A stretch of DNA of 64,000 bases. Origin: Telopea speciosissima. Taxonomy: Eukaryota > Streptophyta > Magnoliopsida > Proteales > Proteaceae. Under the pieces are notes generated by a model that ran no database searches, was not told where the DNA came from, and saw nothing but the letters and a program-made list of their open reading frames with translations. The position numbers and the translations under genes are program-made. Positions 46,090 to 58,100 of this stretch are shown here, piece after piece; position 1 is the first letter of the stretch; the number at the start of each line of letters is the position of its first letter. The DNA lies in contig NC_057923.1 in the NCBI RefSeq assembly GCF_018873765.1, positions 59,638,593-59,702,592 of the forward strand, written 5' to 3'.

Positions 46090-47900
46090 TCATAAACACG
46101 TACTGGATAGGCTTGGTCTAGCCCAGTCCCCCTTGGAACGAGTCTGGTTCAGAAGTGAACTGGCTCTAAAACGACAAATGAAGGCAGTCGACAGTTTTAA
46201 GTGTGTAGACACTTAGAGGGCACAAGTCTACATTTACAAGGTAATCTGTCGATAGAGACTTTGAATGTGTCGATAAAGTTTTATTCGACAGATTCCTAGC
46301 CCGAGTTGGCGTTGACCCTTGCAAGACTTGATGTCAACAGAAGCCCTGCCAATGTAGATTTCTGGGAATTTCCCAAATAAATATGAACTCTTGTTTTCTT
46401 TGGACTTTGCCCATTCCAATCCATTCTTGGAGGTCATAAACTCATCTAGGTTCATTCGTTGGCCTCAAGATGTATCATGGACGTGATAAACATGCTTGCT
46501 CAAATCTCATTGGTTATGAGTATTGTCATTCATTGACACCCATAGAGGAGCAACCAACCCATATGGATGGTTGAGATGAGTTGTGTGATCCTAGAACATA
46601 CAAGGAGAGGGTAGTCCCTCCTAAATCTATAAATACAATTTCTTTTCTTGATTTTTGGGATCGAAGATCAATTATCTTGATCTGTGGCTAGCTATTACCA
46701 TCTTTTTGGCTATATTTCTCAAGTCTATTAGCAAACTCATGGTATATGGGGCCTCTCTATGACTAGAGGTATGAAAATATTGAGTTTTTTTATACCCTAA
46801 GTGTGTGTATTTGAGAATCCGAGTAGTAGCCTTTTACCCGAGTCAAGAGCATCCTTCAACACCATCTTACATCCGATTTTGGTTGTTATCTCCATCACGG
46901 TGAACTCTAAACTCCTTTTTAGTGTTTTTCGCTATCTTTGGGTCCTCTTCTTTGCGTGGTTTTATAAGCCCAAAGGGGTCTGCGATCCTACCTTTCTAGG
47001 TAGTGGTCATACACCCATGTTTAATCGATTTTGTGTTATTAGAATAGTTTTTCTCTGCTACCATATAGGACTCCTCGTATTTTATTCTATGTTATGCATT
47101 GCACATATTAGCATAGGCATAATTTCCCTCCTTATGATAATCCCTATTATATCAAACATGATTCATGCTTTGTATGGATACATTGTGATTTTTTCTTTAA
47201 TGATCTTCTTCTTTATACATCAATTTTTCTCTTTCTTTATAGCCTAGGGATAGTCTCATTATAGGATGGTATGTCTTTCTATTGATAACTTTGCTTACTT
47301 ATGGTGTAGCATTATCTTGCATCTCTTCAATGTTCTTCATGTTTACTTTGTGTGTCATGTTGATGTCATGTGATAGCAGTCGATAGATTAATACAATCCT
47401 AGCAATATGTGTTTCTCGAAGGTAGTATGATTGTGTAGTTTAGGGTTTATCCTTGCATTCATGCTTGTTTCAAATGTTAACCATGGTTTTCACCATCTTG
47501 TTTGGTTCCATGTATTTCATGCTAGAATTAGGTTTTGTGTTTATTCTATGCACATTGTATCTTGTGTACTAATTTTTTACTTTGTAGTCAAACCTTCGGG
47601 TGTGTGTCCTCTAAACTCTAACCATTATTTTCAACATTTCATTTGATGGTAATTCATGGGTTATATTTGGCCAGTAATAGGGAGGCCGATTTTGATCAGA
47701 TGGACTGGGGTGCTTAACACATTCCTTAGACCCATACTAACCTATGGTTCAACCAATTCCCCAATGGATAAGTCATATATGCATGGAACCATTCTTTATT
47801 ATGTGTGAATCCTAGACCCTAATCTAGGTTGCGACTCTTTATGATTTGATTCATCCTCATTCTCATCTTCCATGCGAAGTAGAGGGCACGTGGTGATCCC
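46090..47900 (+). mobile_element. Probable LTR-retroelement (solo-LTR-like) sequence
   Basis: A TATA-like TCTATAAATACAATTT at about 46625-46645 is followed by a long non-coding transcribed-leader-like stretch and then GGGGTGCTTAACACATTCCT near 47707. I associate that end with long LTRs of the Ty3 Tat/Ogre class. The upstream part has CGACAG/CTGTCGATA repeats as in LTR promoters. I could not fix either terminus or a target-site duplication, and there is no polyprotein. The 148-codon frame at 46801-47247 lies inside this sequence. Confidence 0.35.
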
Positions 47901-50900
47901 ACGTTCATCCCACGGTCCTCACAATTGCCTCCCTCTCTCTATCTCTCCTTTGCTCATATGGGTCATTTCATACGGGAAGGAGAGAGATAGAGAAGGAGCA
48001 TTGGTGGAGGGTGTGCTACCCCCACAGAGAACATTATCCCCCCCTCCCACCCAAAAAAAAAAAGTGGATTGGCCAATTCAAGCGGGATCCTAATTGACTC
48101 GTCATCTCTGCACAAATCACATGTTTTTCAACTCGTGAGATTAACCAGGTGGATCAAGAAAATCGATTGATCACTTAATCCACAAGGAATATCACCCAAG
48201 TTGACTCGGTTCTTCCATTCAATTTTCCTAATTGATGGAATCTAAGAGAAAAATACTTCAAATTCTAGAGGGACAACATTGAAGTTTCATTTCCATGCAT
48301 AAACAACTACAACAAGTGTGGGTACATGTTATTGTTCATCACTAATGATTGGTTTAGCTTGTTTGCAAATTATTAACTAAAGTGGGATAGCCCACGAAAT
48401 ATCAAATAGGGGTTCAACCCAAAAGCTTAAGCTATTAGGTGGAGATAGTCCAATGATATATGCATATACATCCAAGATCACAGATAATGTATGTGTGACT
48501 ATGCCTCTATAATTCCCAACAGCTCCACACAAATGGTGAACCTATTTCATTCTAAAGAATTTCTAGGATGGCACAATATGTGTTTTTTACCAGGGTGAGA
48601 GTTCCCTACATTGCATGAGTGTAGTTTTGGGTGAATAAATGAATCCACTTTGGAATCTGACGAAAGAGGTAGGGACTTTTATGACATATCACCCCTCACA
48701 TGAATAGTGATATGTAAAGGGGTATGCAATTTCATTTTTGAGCTGACATTGTACAAAACCTTTTCCCTTTACTTTATTATATGATGTACCCCATTTGTTC
48801 ATATTAGTTAACTATAAACTCATAGCAAGTAGGGACTCTGGAATTTCACATATTAGATATAGATGCTAAGAGGTAAAACATTACTAAGTCCAATATGATT
48901 GACTATTCTACCTTATCGTTTCTTTCTATTCACTAGAATATGAGGAAATGTTTTATATCCATGAGCATGGCCTAAGACAAGACCCCCATATTTATCTCTA
49001 AGACAACACCCCAATGTTTATCTTTCTCCTCCCCTTATGAAATGACATCTTTGCCCCCTATTGGGAAGGACAGAAACAGACATAGGAAGGCATTGGCGTA
49101 AGCCACGCTCCGTACACAGATTCTAGAATCCAATTTGTTTGGATCATGTTAAAAGATAAATGAATCAAATGTAAGACAGAGATTTATAAGAGTATAGAGT
49201 CTTTTTTTTTTGTTTTTTGGTAAACAAGAGTAAAAGTCTTCATTTAAAACTCTTGTGTGCTTGGTTATTAATACAAGGAAAAGGGTTCACTAGAGGACCC
49301 CACTACTACCCTCTCTCTCCTCATCATAGGAAATCATTCTATCAGTCCTCATTGATGCACTCCCTTATGTCACTTGCTCAAAGAACCCTCTCCCATGAAT
49401 ATAGTAAGTCTCCCATAACCAACCAATTGAGAAGGTTACCCAATGCAAACACTGTTACCGTTGCCTATTTTCGACTACGGAATTATTTGTCGTTACCTTT
49501 ATTTTTTGGGATGGAAACTTATTTTTGGAGACAATTACCCTCACCAAATCACAAAAAAATGACATTTGGTGTAGTGGTCAAGGTTTAAAGTATTGATATC
49601 GGGTATCGTATCGGTTAGGTGATTTTAAGAGACGTATCGTATCATATTGAAGATATGTATTGATCGGTGCAGAAATACATGAAAATGATCAAAATACATA
49701 TGAAAATACATTTTTTGACATAAAAAATAATATAAATAAACAATATATGTCATATATCATGCATATACACTAAGAATTGTGAATAATGTACAAATGCGGT
49801 ACTTCTAAATTGTTATAAAAGATGAGGTTTCTTACATGCAAAGTCACTCTATTGCCATGAAGAATGTCGGGGTGGATCAAACTCATGTCTATAAGGGTCT
49901 TCAAGAATAAGAGCAAGTAGGATGATGTTGTGTACTGACCGAACAAAAGCACAATACTGACCCTTAAGGAAGCCATTTTTGGTTTTGGGTGAAAAATGGT
50001 AGATTTGAGTTCACATCTTTGCAAATATATACAAAGCATGCATCTAATAGTCCGTTGAACCTATTCTCCTTGAATCATAGCCACACACCAAAAAAAAAAA
50101 AAAAAAAACTAAAATGCAAAATTTGAAACAAAAGATCAAGTTTTTTGAAAAAACACTATATTTTCCCTTTCAAGTATTGAGTATGTCCTGTATTCCAAGG
50201 ATTCGAGGACGATGTGGATCCAACCCGACCCGACATATTTTGTGGCACGACTCGAAGGGAGAAAAGGTTGAGACTTAGTTCTTGACGCGGAGGGTTGGGC
50301 CGATAGGCAATTCCGATCCCTTGGAACCGATCTGAATCCCATTTCCATGTTGTTAAACACTGGAGAAAGGTATTAATACATCTCAAAATAATCCTAGTGT
50401 GATGAATTCTCCAAAATAATCTGAGTGTTGTGAATTCAAACTTTATATATATACACCAGTTTTCTAATCCATTCATATTGTTGTAATGAAACTAACCCTT
50501 TGAGTAGGTAAGGGATCCTCTGCTCATGCTCATCCTGGCCCATGTTTCGCTTGAAAAGCTTATTATGGTGTAGCCAATACTCGACTTCTGGTGTTGCTAA
50601 CCTGCCTTTCACATGTCTTAAATGTATTGGTGCAGATGTTGTAAAAATGCAACCAAGTTCATAATCATCTAGAACGGTAAACTCTCAGTTTGAGCATGTG
50701 AAATATAAAGGTATTGTCTTGCACCATGAAATGCGTTAGTCCCCATTAAGCCAACAGATATAAGTTACAGGATGATCCAGAACACACACAGTGCAACCCA
50801 TTGATCTTGCTTTTTCAAGGTATTAACTCCTTAGCTGTCAAATTGGTATGAAAGCATCTTCATGGATGAAGCAACTCTGAAAACATAAAATCATAGCAAT

Positions 50901-52136
50901 AGTTGGGACCTATGCATGTTTTACCACATAGGTCCCAACAATTGCTATCATATTATGAGGAATCCAAATAATCTGTACACTTTTTACTAGTACACTAAAT
51001 AAGAGCCATATATTGTAATTGACCACGAAATTATGAAAACAAGTTGATTTCACATGCGCCGTGCCTGATTCAGTTAAAGGGTGGTAGTTCCCTTCTTCAG
51101 AATCTAAACCATACCAAGATCAGATTGTCAGTCTTTCATCAATAAATAAAAACTAATATTAGATTGTCCGCCTAATCCCTATGGAAGTAAGAAGAAAATC
51201 AATCCAAAACATGTTCACGGATGGGCTTAATGAATTACTGAATTCTGAGAACCCAGACCTACCAAGCCGAGTGTAGTCTTCGTATGTCAAGTGCGGCTGC
51301 TAAACTTCTCAACCCTTATTCCCACTTTCTCATATCTATAGACACACATCATCTGTGGCTGGAAACCTTCAGCAACAACCGGTTTAGCTGCCAAAACGGT
51401 GTACCTGTGACTTCACAGGGATCTTATTTATTCTGGCCATGTCAAGGATTGGATCCTGGGTCTAATTTCTCCCTACTTGTTCATCATTCCGAGATAAAAC
51501 CATACTTGTGCCACTCACATTAGGATTCCATTGTCATGCTTCTTTTCAAAATTTCGGCATCTTGATGGAAACCAATATTAAATGCATGATGCCATAGCAA
51601 AGTTGCTTTTATGATCAAGAACGATGCAAAAATCTTGTGCCACTGGATGATGGGAGTTAGATTCCATGTAAGCAAGGGAAAAAAATGACAACCAACTTCA
51701 CTAATTCTGCAGCTCTTGTAGATGGAAACTAAATGATTAAAAGGACAACAAAATAGTAAATATGAAAGACATGGGAGAAGAATAAATGCTACATTTTATA
51801 TTAAAATACAAAAAAAATGTAATCTATATTATCAACACTATAAATATTAGGTAACAACAATCAGCAAACTAGTCTCCCTAATGCCCCCAGAAAACACATC
51901 CTCTCTTTATCTGCTTTTGGAGGAGGGAAATGGGTGACTCAAGTTATTGGATGGACTAGGGGATGGAACACTAAAGAAACAAAACTAGATGGCAAAACCA
52001 AAAACCTGCAATTGCTATTTAGAAAGTGGGATCTTGTGTACATGAAAACGAGGGATGAGTGCTGTAAAACTACAATCCTGGACTGGAAAAAAATTGCAGA
52101 ACAGAGACATGCTCTTTTCGGAGGAATTTCTACCTT
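47900..52136. other. Intergenic and SEC31 3' flank
   Basis: No gene recognised. About 49345-49400 repeats a phrase from 32885. About 49583-49680 is a GATACCG-family remnant. A poly(A) run lies near 50090-50107. A compact hairpin at 50893-50948 is listed separately. About 51800-52136 directly follows the SEC31 stop on the minus strand and likely contains its 3' untranslated region. Confidence 0.5.
50893..50948. repeat. Compact near-perfect hairpin, 22-bp arms
   Basis: The arm at 50893-50914 (ATAGCAATAGTTGGGACC then TATG) pairs with 50927-50948 at 21 of 22 positions around a 12-base loop. Complementarity stops sharply at both arm ends. No matching family member was noticed in the window. Confidence 0.7.
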
Positions 52137-55100
52137 CTAACTTGATCTCACATTCTGCCTTGTCTTGATCATTCGCTTTAGAGTTGCAAGCCAGAAGTTG
52201 CACTCATCCCACTCACTCGTCGTAAGAAGCACCTGTCCCAAACAAAACAAATCAAGAATGTAGAGACCCTTCTATCTAGTTTAAGTTGACTATCGAAGTT
52301 AACATGAAGTCCTTACCTGGATTTGCAGGGCAGTACCAAAATCACCATTATCCAAAGCCTGGCAAAGCTGGATAAGCTTATCAGTGGCATTTTTAGAAAT
52401 ATCTCCAGTATTAAGTTTTGCAAACAAGGTACCAATTTTCCTTGAATTAACCTCTATTTCACGTTTTTTAGCTGGATTTGCACGGGAACCACCAAGGGCT
52501 TCTGATGTCTCATTGAAAAGTCTTGACAATGTTGTGATAACCGGTCTCTGCTGGGCTGCATCACGAGATGTCCAAATAAGCTGGAAATCAGGACTAGCAG
52601 ATCCATAATTTTAGATAAGAAGCATTCTGCAGAAATTCCACCAGCCATGGAACAAATCATAGGTGTCAAGGTGGCAAGGTGACCCAAGGCGGTGGAGGGG
52701 TGCCTAAGCACTTAGGTGACAAGGCGCCTGCCTAGGCGTTGCCTAGGCAACCAAAGCGCCCAAGTGTTATTTTTTATTTCCCCTCTTTTCTAACATTATT
52801 TAGTATGCTACAATATATACCTTATATCATCAAAAATCAACATTAAGCCACATCAAGTCATCAAAAATCAACATTAAGCCACATCAAGTCATCAAAAATC
52901 AACATTAAGTCACATCAAGTCATTAGAAATCAATATTAAGCCACATCAAGTCATCAAAAATGAAGCTTTGATACCAAGTTAAGATTTACAGATGATCGAT
53001 CCTAGTAATGGAGGAAGGGTTTACAGCAAGAAGGAGAAGAAGAAGATAGTTGGAGAGAATCGTGGAATGTTAGGAGTGGCTATTCCCAAGTCCTAACATC
53101 CATTTACTTCATTAAAACATTCTTAGGAAATTACAAGGACCTCCCTAGGGAGGTAAAAGAGAAATAGAAATAAAAGTTAAAAATACAACTATAGTGACTT
53201 ATGACATAGACATGTACTAAAGTACCCTTACTACATAAACTCTAACACACAGAACTTAAAGACAATAGAACTAAAGAAGCAAGCTATTGGAAGTTTAAAA
53301 TAATCAAAACATACATTTGGTTTATACTGTTCTTGGAATTGGTCATTGTCCTAGTATACCTAGTCTCACATTTGGTTTATACTATTAAAAAATACGATCT
53401 TATCTATAAATAACTAAATTGCTCTCGATTTAGAGAAATGTTTTTGTTCTTTGAGAAGTTTGACTGGTCAAATGATTTTATTTTTACATGAGACTTTTTG
53501 TGTTAGGTAGAACACAAAACTAGCTTTCCAACAAATCCAAGATTGCTTAAATCTGATTTATATTGAAGGAGTTATGTTCCGGTCAAACTTTTTTTGATGC
53601 GTGCGAATGGTGTCAAAATCGTTCTAAATGAAAATATTTTTATATATATCAAAACAAGTGAATATTTTACCGCACTTTTGGTTTTCAACAATATTTTATC
53701 ATATTAAGATTTATAGAATTTTTAGATTTGAGAAAAACTCCAACATTAGAAAGTTGAAAATTTCACCTACCGCAAAAAATCCAATTTTTGTTTTTGAACT
53801 TGGGGGTTGACTTTTTATCCTTTTGGAATATGATTTTTAACTATTTTTATTGGATTCAAATAGGGGGATATTTTCTTATTTATGAATAATATTTTAAGTA
53901 CTTAAATGATATTTGGCATAAATAAGGGTATAAGAACCTAAGGCGTTAAATACCACTAAGTCGGCAGTCGCGTTGTCTCCCAAAAATCTGCCTAGACGTG
54001 TAAGCGGCGCCTAGGCGACGCCTTGACAGCTATGGAACAAATTGTCAAGCATTTTCCATTTTTACATGCACATGTACTTAGAGAGTTAGAGGTTCAGATG
54101 TGAAACTATTGGAAAGTGAGGAAACTTTGGTTTTTGTGTAGCATAATAGCATCTTGTATTTAAATGTCAGGAAAGCATACCAATTTAAGTAACCTATCCC
54201 ATAGTTATAGCTAAATTAAACTGCGCAAACAGAAAGCTAAGACAGATTGGTAACTGGCCAATATTTTGAGCATAACTCTTCCAAATCAACTTGGATTTGT
54301 GAAAATTGATCTCCTCAGAAGGTAACTAAATAAGTTCTGATCCTCAGAATGACCATATTAGAGCTAAGCTGGGAGTAGGTTTGATTCATGATAAGCTATG
54401 TGAGAATCGTTTGAGGTGGCACGACCATGTTCAACGAAGACCTTGGGATGCTCCAGTACGAAGGAGTGATCTGATTCAGATTGAAGGTACTAAAAGAGCC
54501 ATGGGGCAGGCCTAAGTTAACCATTGGAGAAGTGGTGAGCAAAGACATGCATAGCTTAGGCCCTGTACCAGGTACGACATCGAATAGAACTGATTGGAGA
54601 GAGGATATATGTGGTCGAGCCCATTTAGTAGTTGTTGTATCCATGAAAATTGCAACTTAAAAAAAAGGGAGATATGGAGAGAGCTCCCCCTTTGGATGGC
54701 CTGCATGACAAATTCATGGCTTATCTCAACCATAAGACCCACCATCTAGAGAATTTTATTTCATTTATTTTTTATTGTTAAATCAGCACATGGCTGATGC
54801 GAGCTGAAGTGACAATTCTAAGCTGTCCAAATGATGCAGTTACATTAGCATGGTTGGATTGGAACAATCCACTTTGGAGACCTAAGCTGAGACACAACCA
54901 GCCCAACCCAAATTTCTGGTCCAAAGGGGCTTGGAAGAGATTGGTTGATTATGCAATCTTCTAGTTATTTTATTTGATTCTTTTCGGGTAGGAGATGAAT
55001 ATGTAGGAAGGTAGTAGTTTTCAATTTTTTTAGTTTGTTTAGTTTCCATTTTGAGTTGCATTCTATAAATGTGTAAGGAGTTTTCTTTATATTAACATGT

Positions 55101-58100
55101 ACTACGATGGAAGAGTAGTTGATTGGAATAGAGTTGAGAAATTTACTGGTTGTTACTGTGCTTCGTTGCGGTGCGATTGGAAATTGCATGGTTTTCCCCT
55201 CCCTTTTCTCATCTTCCCTGGTTCTGCTCTTTCTCCCCTCCAGTAAGTCTTCTACTCTTTCTCCTTTCCTTCCTTGTCTCTTTTCTCCTTCTCCTGTTCT
55301 AGGCATATGTAACAGCCCCATTTAATTTGATCAAACTCCTTCAAAGCCGCAGGCTGAGATACAGTGTTTTACACGAAAGGGTTTGGATATTTTTCTGCTC
55401 AATGTCCTAACCGTCTGGTTGCTTTTGCTAACAAGGAAGAACACATGGCTACTGCTTCAAAAGAGCAACGGAGGAATGAGATAATACTATTGGAGGTAGA
55501 GTGCGAGTGTGAGCCTAGTGAGGTCAATGATGATAATAGTGATGGAGAGCCACGGTACTACTGCGTTCTTTATCTGCTTTTGGCTACACATATGGTATCT
55601 GACGCGGATGATTCGCGTCGCAACAGTATATTCCAGACCAGGGTATGATGCAACAACAATCTATGCACTATGGTAATCGACAATTGTACTTGTACCAATG
55701 TCATCTCTGTTTGAAGACAGAGCCACTCCTAACTCCCACAAAGTTTCTTGGGTGAACAACACCAACCTAAAAGTCAATGAAAGATGTTTTGCTCATGTAT
55801 TCTATTAGGGGGTTGATCGATACAGTGCAATCGTGACATCCAATTTCTGAAGGTGTGTCACATCCTCCTCAGGCGACCATGGTTGTTTAATAAAAAGGTC
55901 CAACATTGTGGGTACGAGAAATCAAGAACACTTATTCCTTCAAGCAAAGTGAGCTCAAGATGAAGTTTCTTCCCATGAAGGACCTTCCCGCCATCAAGCT
56001 CAAATGGACCACATGATCATTTCTCTTCAAACAAGTTGACTCAGATGGAATCATTGGTCCCATCCAAACTCGACAGAATCAAGTCCTTTTTAGAGGAGGA
56101 GAGTTGATGCAGTTGCGTTAGTATTGTTGGACCGGAACGACCCACTTTGGAGACCCAAGCCGAGATGCAGCCGGCCCAACCCAAATTTCTGGTCCAAAGG
56201 AGCTTGGTAGAGATTGATTGATTATGTAATCCTCTATTTATTTTATTTGATTCTTTTCGGGTAGGAGATAGATACGTAGGGAGGTAGTGGTTTCCGATTT
56301 TCCTAGTTTGTCTAGTTTCCATTTTGAGTTGGGTTTCTATTAATGTGTTAGGAGTTTTCTTTACAGTTACATGTACTACAATAGTGGAGAAATTTACTGG
56401 TTGTTGCTGTGTTTCACATTGGTGCGATTAGAGATTGTGAGGGTTTGCCCTCCCTTTTCTCATCTTCTCTGGTTCTATTCTGCTCTTTCTCCCCTCCAGT
56501 AGGTCTTTTACTCTCTCTCCCTCCCTTCCTTGTTTCTCCTCCTTCCTTTATTCATTTTTTTTATCTGTTTTGTTACCCTGTTCTGGGCATATCTAACAGC
56601 CCCACTCAATTTGATCGAACTCCTTCGGGAGCCATCTATTAGTTTTGAAACTTTGAGCAAAGGGTATACTCCCCTAGGCGATCAGAAACCATAGGTATTT
56701 TGGTTTCTGAAATCAATCCTACTGAGAACACAAGCTTCCATTCATGGCTGCATCTACAACTACCACCTGGCAGTACTTGCAAAGCTCTATCTGAACTCTC
56801 TGGTAATTATTTGGACTGTTGGGCCCGATCCCACCCACAGCCCACCCTGAGCGCGGTAAGGCCTGGGTTGGGCTTTTCAGCCCAAAGGACAGACCAGGGT
56901 TGAGATTTCTAGGCCCGAGCTATGTTTGGGCCGGACCTGGGCTAAGGCCTTGGGTTGAGCCCGGACCGGCCCAACACGGCTCTGTATATATAATCTGGTT
57001 GAGAATTGGGTTGTTTCTATTTAAATCCAACTTATCTGAGGAAATGAGAGTCTATAGATAAGAGGGAGAGATGATGTATTCAAAGTTGGCCATTAACTCC
57101 AAGGGGATAGCATTGTTGGCAAGGACCAACACTTAACAATTAAGAGGTCATAAGCTCACTCTCCTTGGGGCATACCTATCAAAAGTTGGTTATTATTGGA
57201 CATTTGGACTAACCAAATGGTCTAATGATAAAATAGGGCCAAGCCCGGTCCGCCTGAGCCAAGCATGGCCAGGCCTGGGCCAAAATATCTCAACCTGATC
57301 TATTGTCGGGCCGGACTTGGGCTGAGCCTTGGGGACCTAGGGTTGGTCCTGGTTTTTTAAAACCCTGGCCCTGTTGCACCCCTAGGAATTAGTCTCTATA
57401 TGAAATATAGCCTGGTTTCCCGCCTCTGGTTTGTGTTAGAGGTTGAAGACAGTATCCCCTCCCCCACGATTTTTGGTTGCTCTATTATATTCACTTTCTT
57501 TTAATACCCTCACCTTTATCTCTTATTATCCTTTGTCCTTTATTTACTTTTAGTTCCAAGTTTATCCCTAGTCTTTAAATATTAATAACCTTTATATTCC
57601 CTCTTCTTATTTAACTACCAAACTATACTTTAAGATTCTATTTGATTACAGTACTACCACTGCTTGCTTATAATTCGGTTTTATCTGTTCAGATGGACCC
57701 AAAAGTGATCCAAACCGGGCTTTTGGAATCCCAGATCTAATGTAGTACTGAACTTGAAGAATCAAAACACACAGTATCGAATTCAGAGAATAAAATTTCA
57801 GATTAAATAGAATAATCAGATGAACCCAAAATTCAGATCAAGATCTGTTGTTTTCAGGGTAAGGATCACTTGCTGAAATATCAACTCGATCCAAGGGTTG
57901 GATCTGGATTTATGAAGCAATCCTAGTAGTCCTAGGAGAGGGACACAACAGTCAATTAACAGTTCTGATTAAAGATCAAACAACACGATTATAAAGTCAG
58001 ACAAACACTCCAATTATAAAGTAAATCTCAGAACTATTAACCTAACAGAATAGGGAAATCGATCCAGCAGTTAGATAAGGATTCAAATCTGAACACAAGG

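Larger units (their letters stand above)
52658..54034. mobile_element. hAT-like non-autonomous element in SEC31 intron
   Basis: 1,377 bp. The left end CATAGGTGTCAAGGTGGCAA and the reverse complement of the right end, CATAGCTGTCAAGGCGTCG, match at 13 of the first 14 positions. Both flanks carry GAACAAAT (52650-52657 and 54035-54042), an exact 8-bp target-site duplication. Subterminal DNA iterates GCCTAGGCG/GGCGCC. There is no transposase. It sits about 100 bp upstream of the SEC31 acceptor at 52555 and carries a nested LTR fragment with a 31-bp repeat. Confidence 0.82.

Noticed and set aside
46801-47247. 148-codon hydrophobic open frame on the plus strand
   Set aside because: Composition follows T-rich DNA, no motif or homologous pattern, no splice context, and it sits in LTR-like sequence. 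Treated as a chance frame.
49217-49588. 123-codon plus-strand open frame
   Set aside because: No domain, signal or family resemblance; overlaps dispersed-repeat phrases. Not called as a gene.
50893-50948. miRNA gene
   Set aside because: Fold is far shorter than usual plant precursors and no flanking stem exists; kept only as a hairpin observation.
52828-52963. CRISPR-like array (31-bp repeats)
   Set aside because: Units are contiguous with no spacers, in a plant intron beside a retroelement primer-like site. A tandem satellite.
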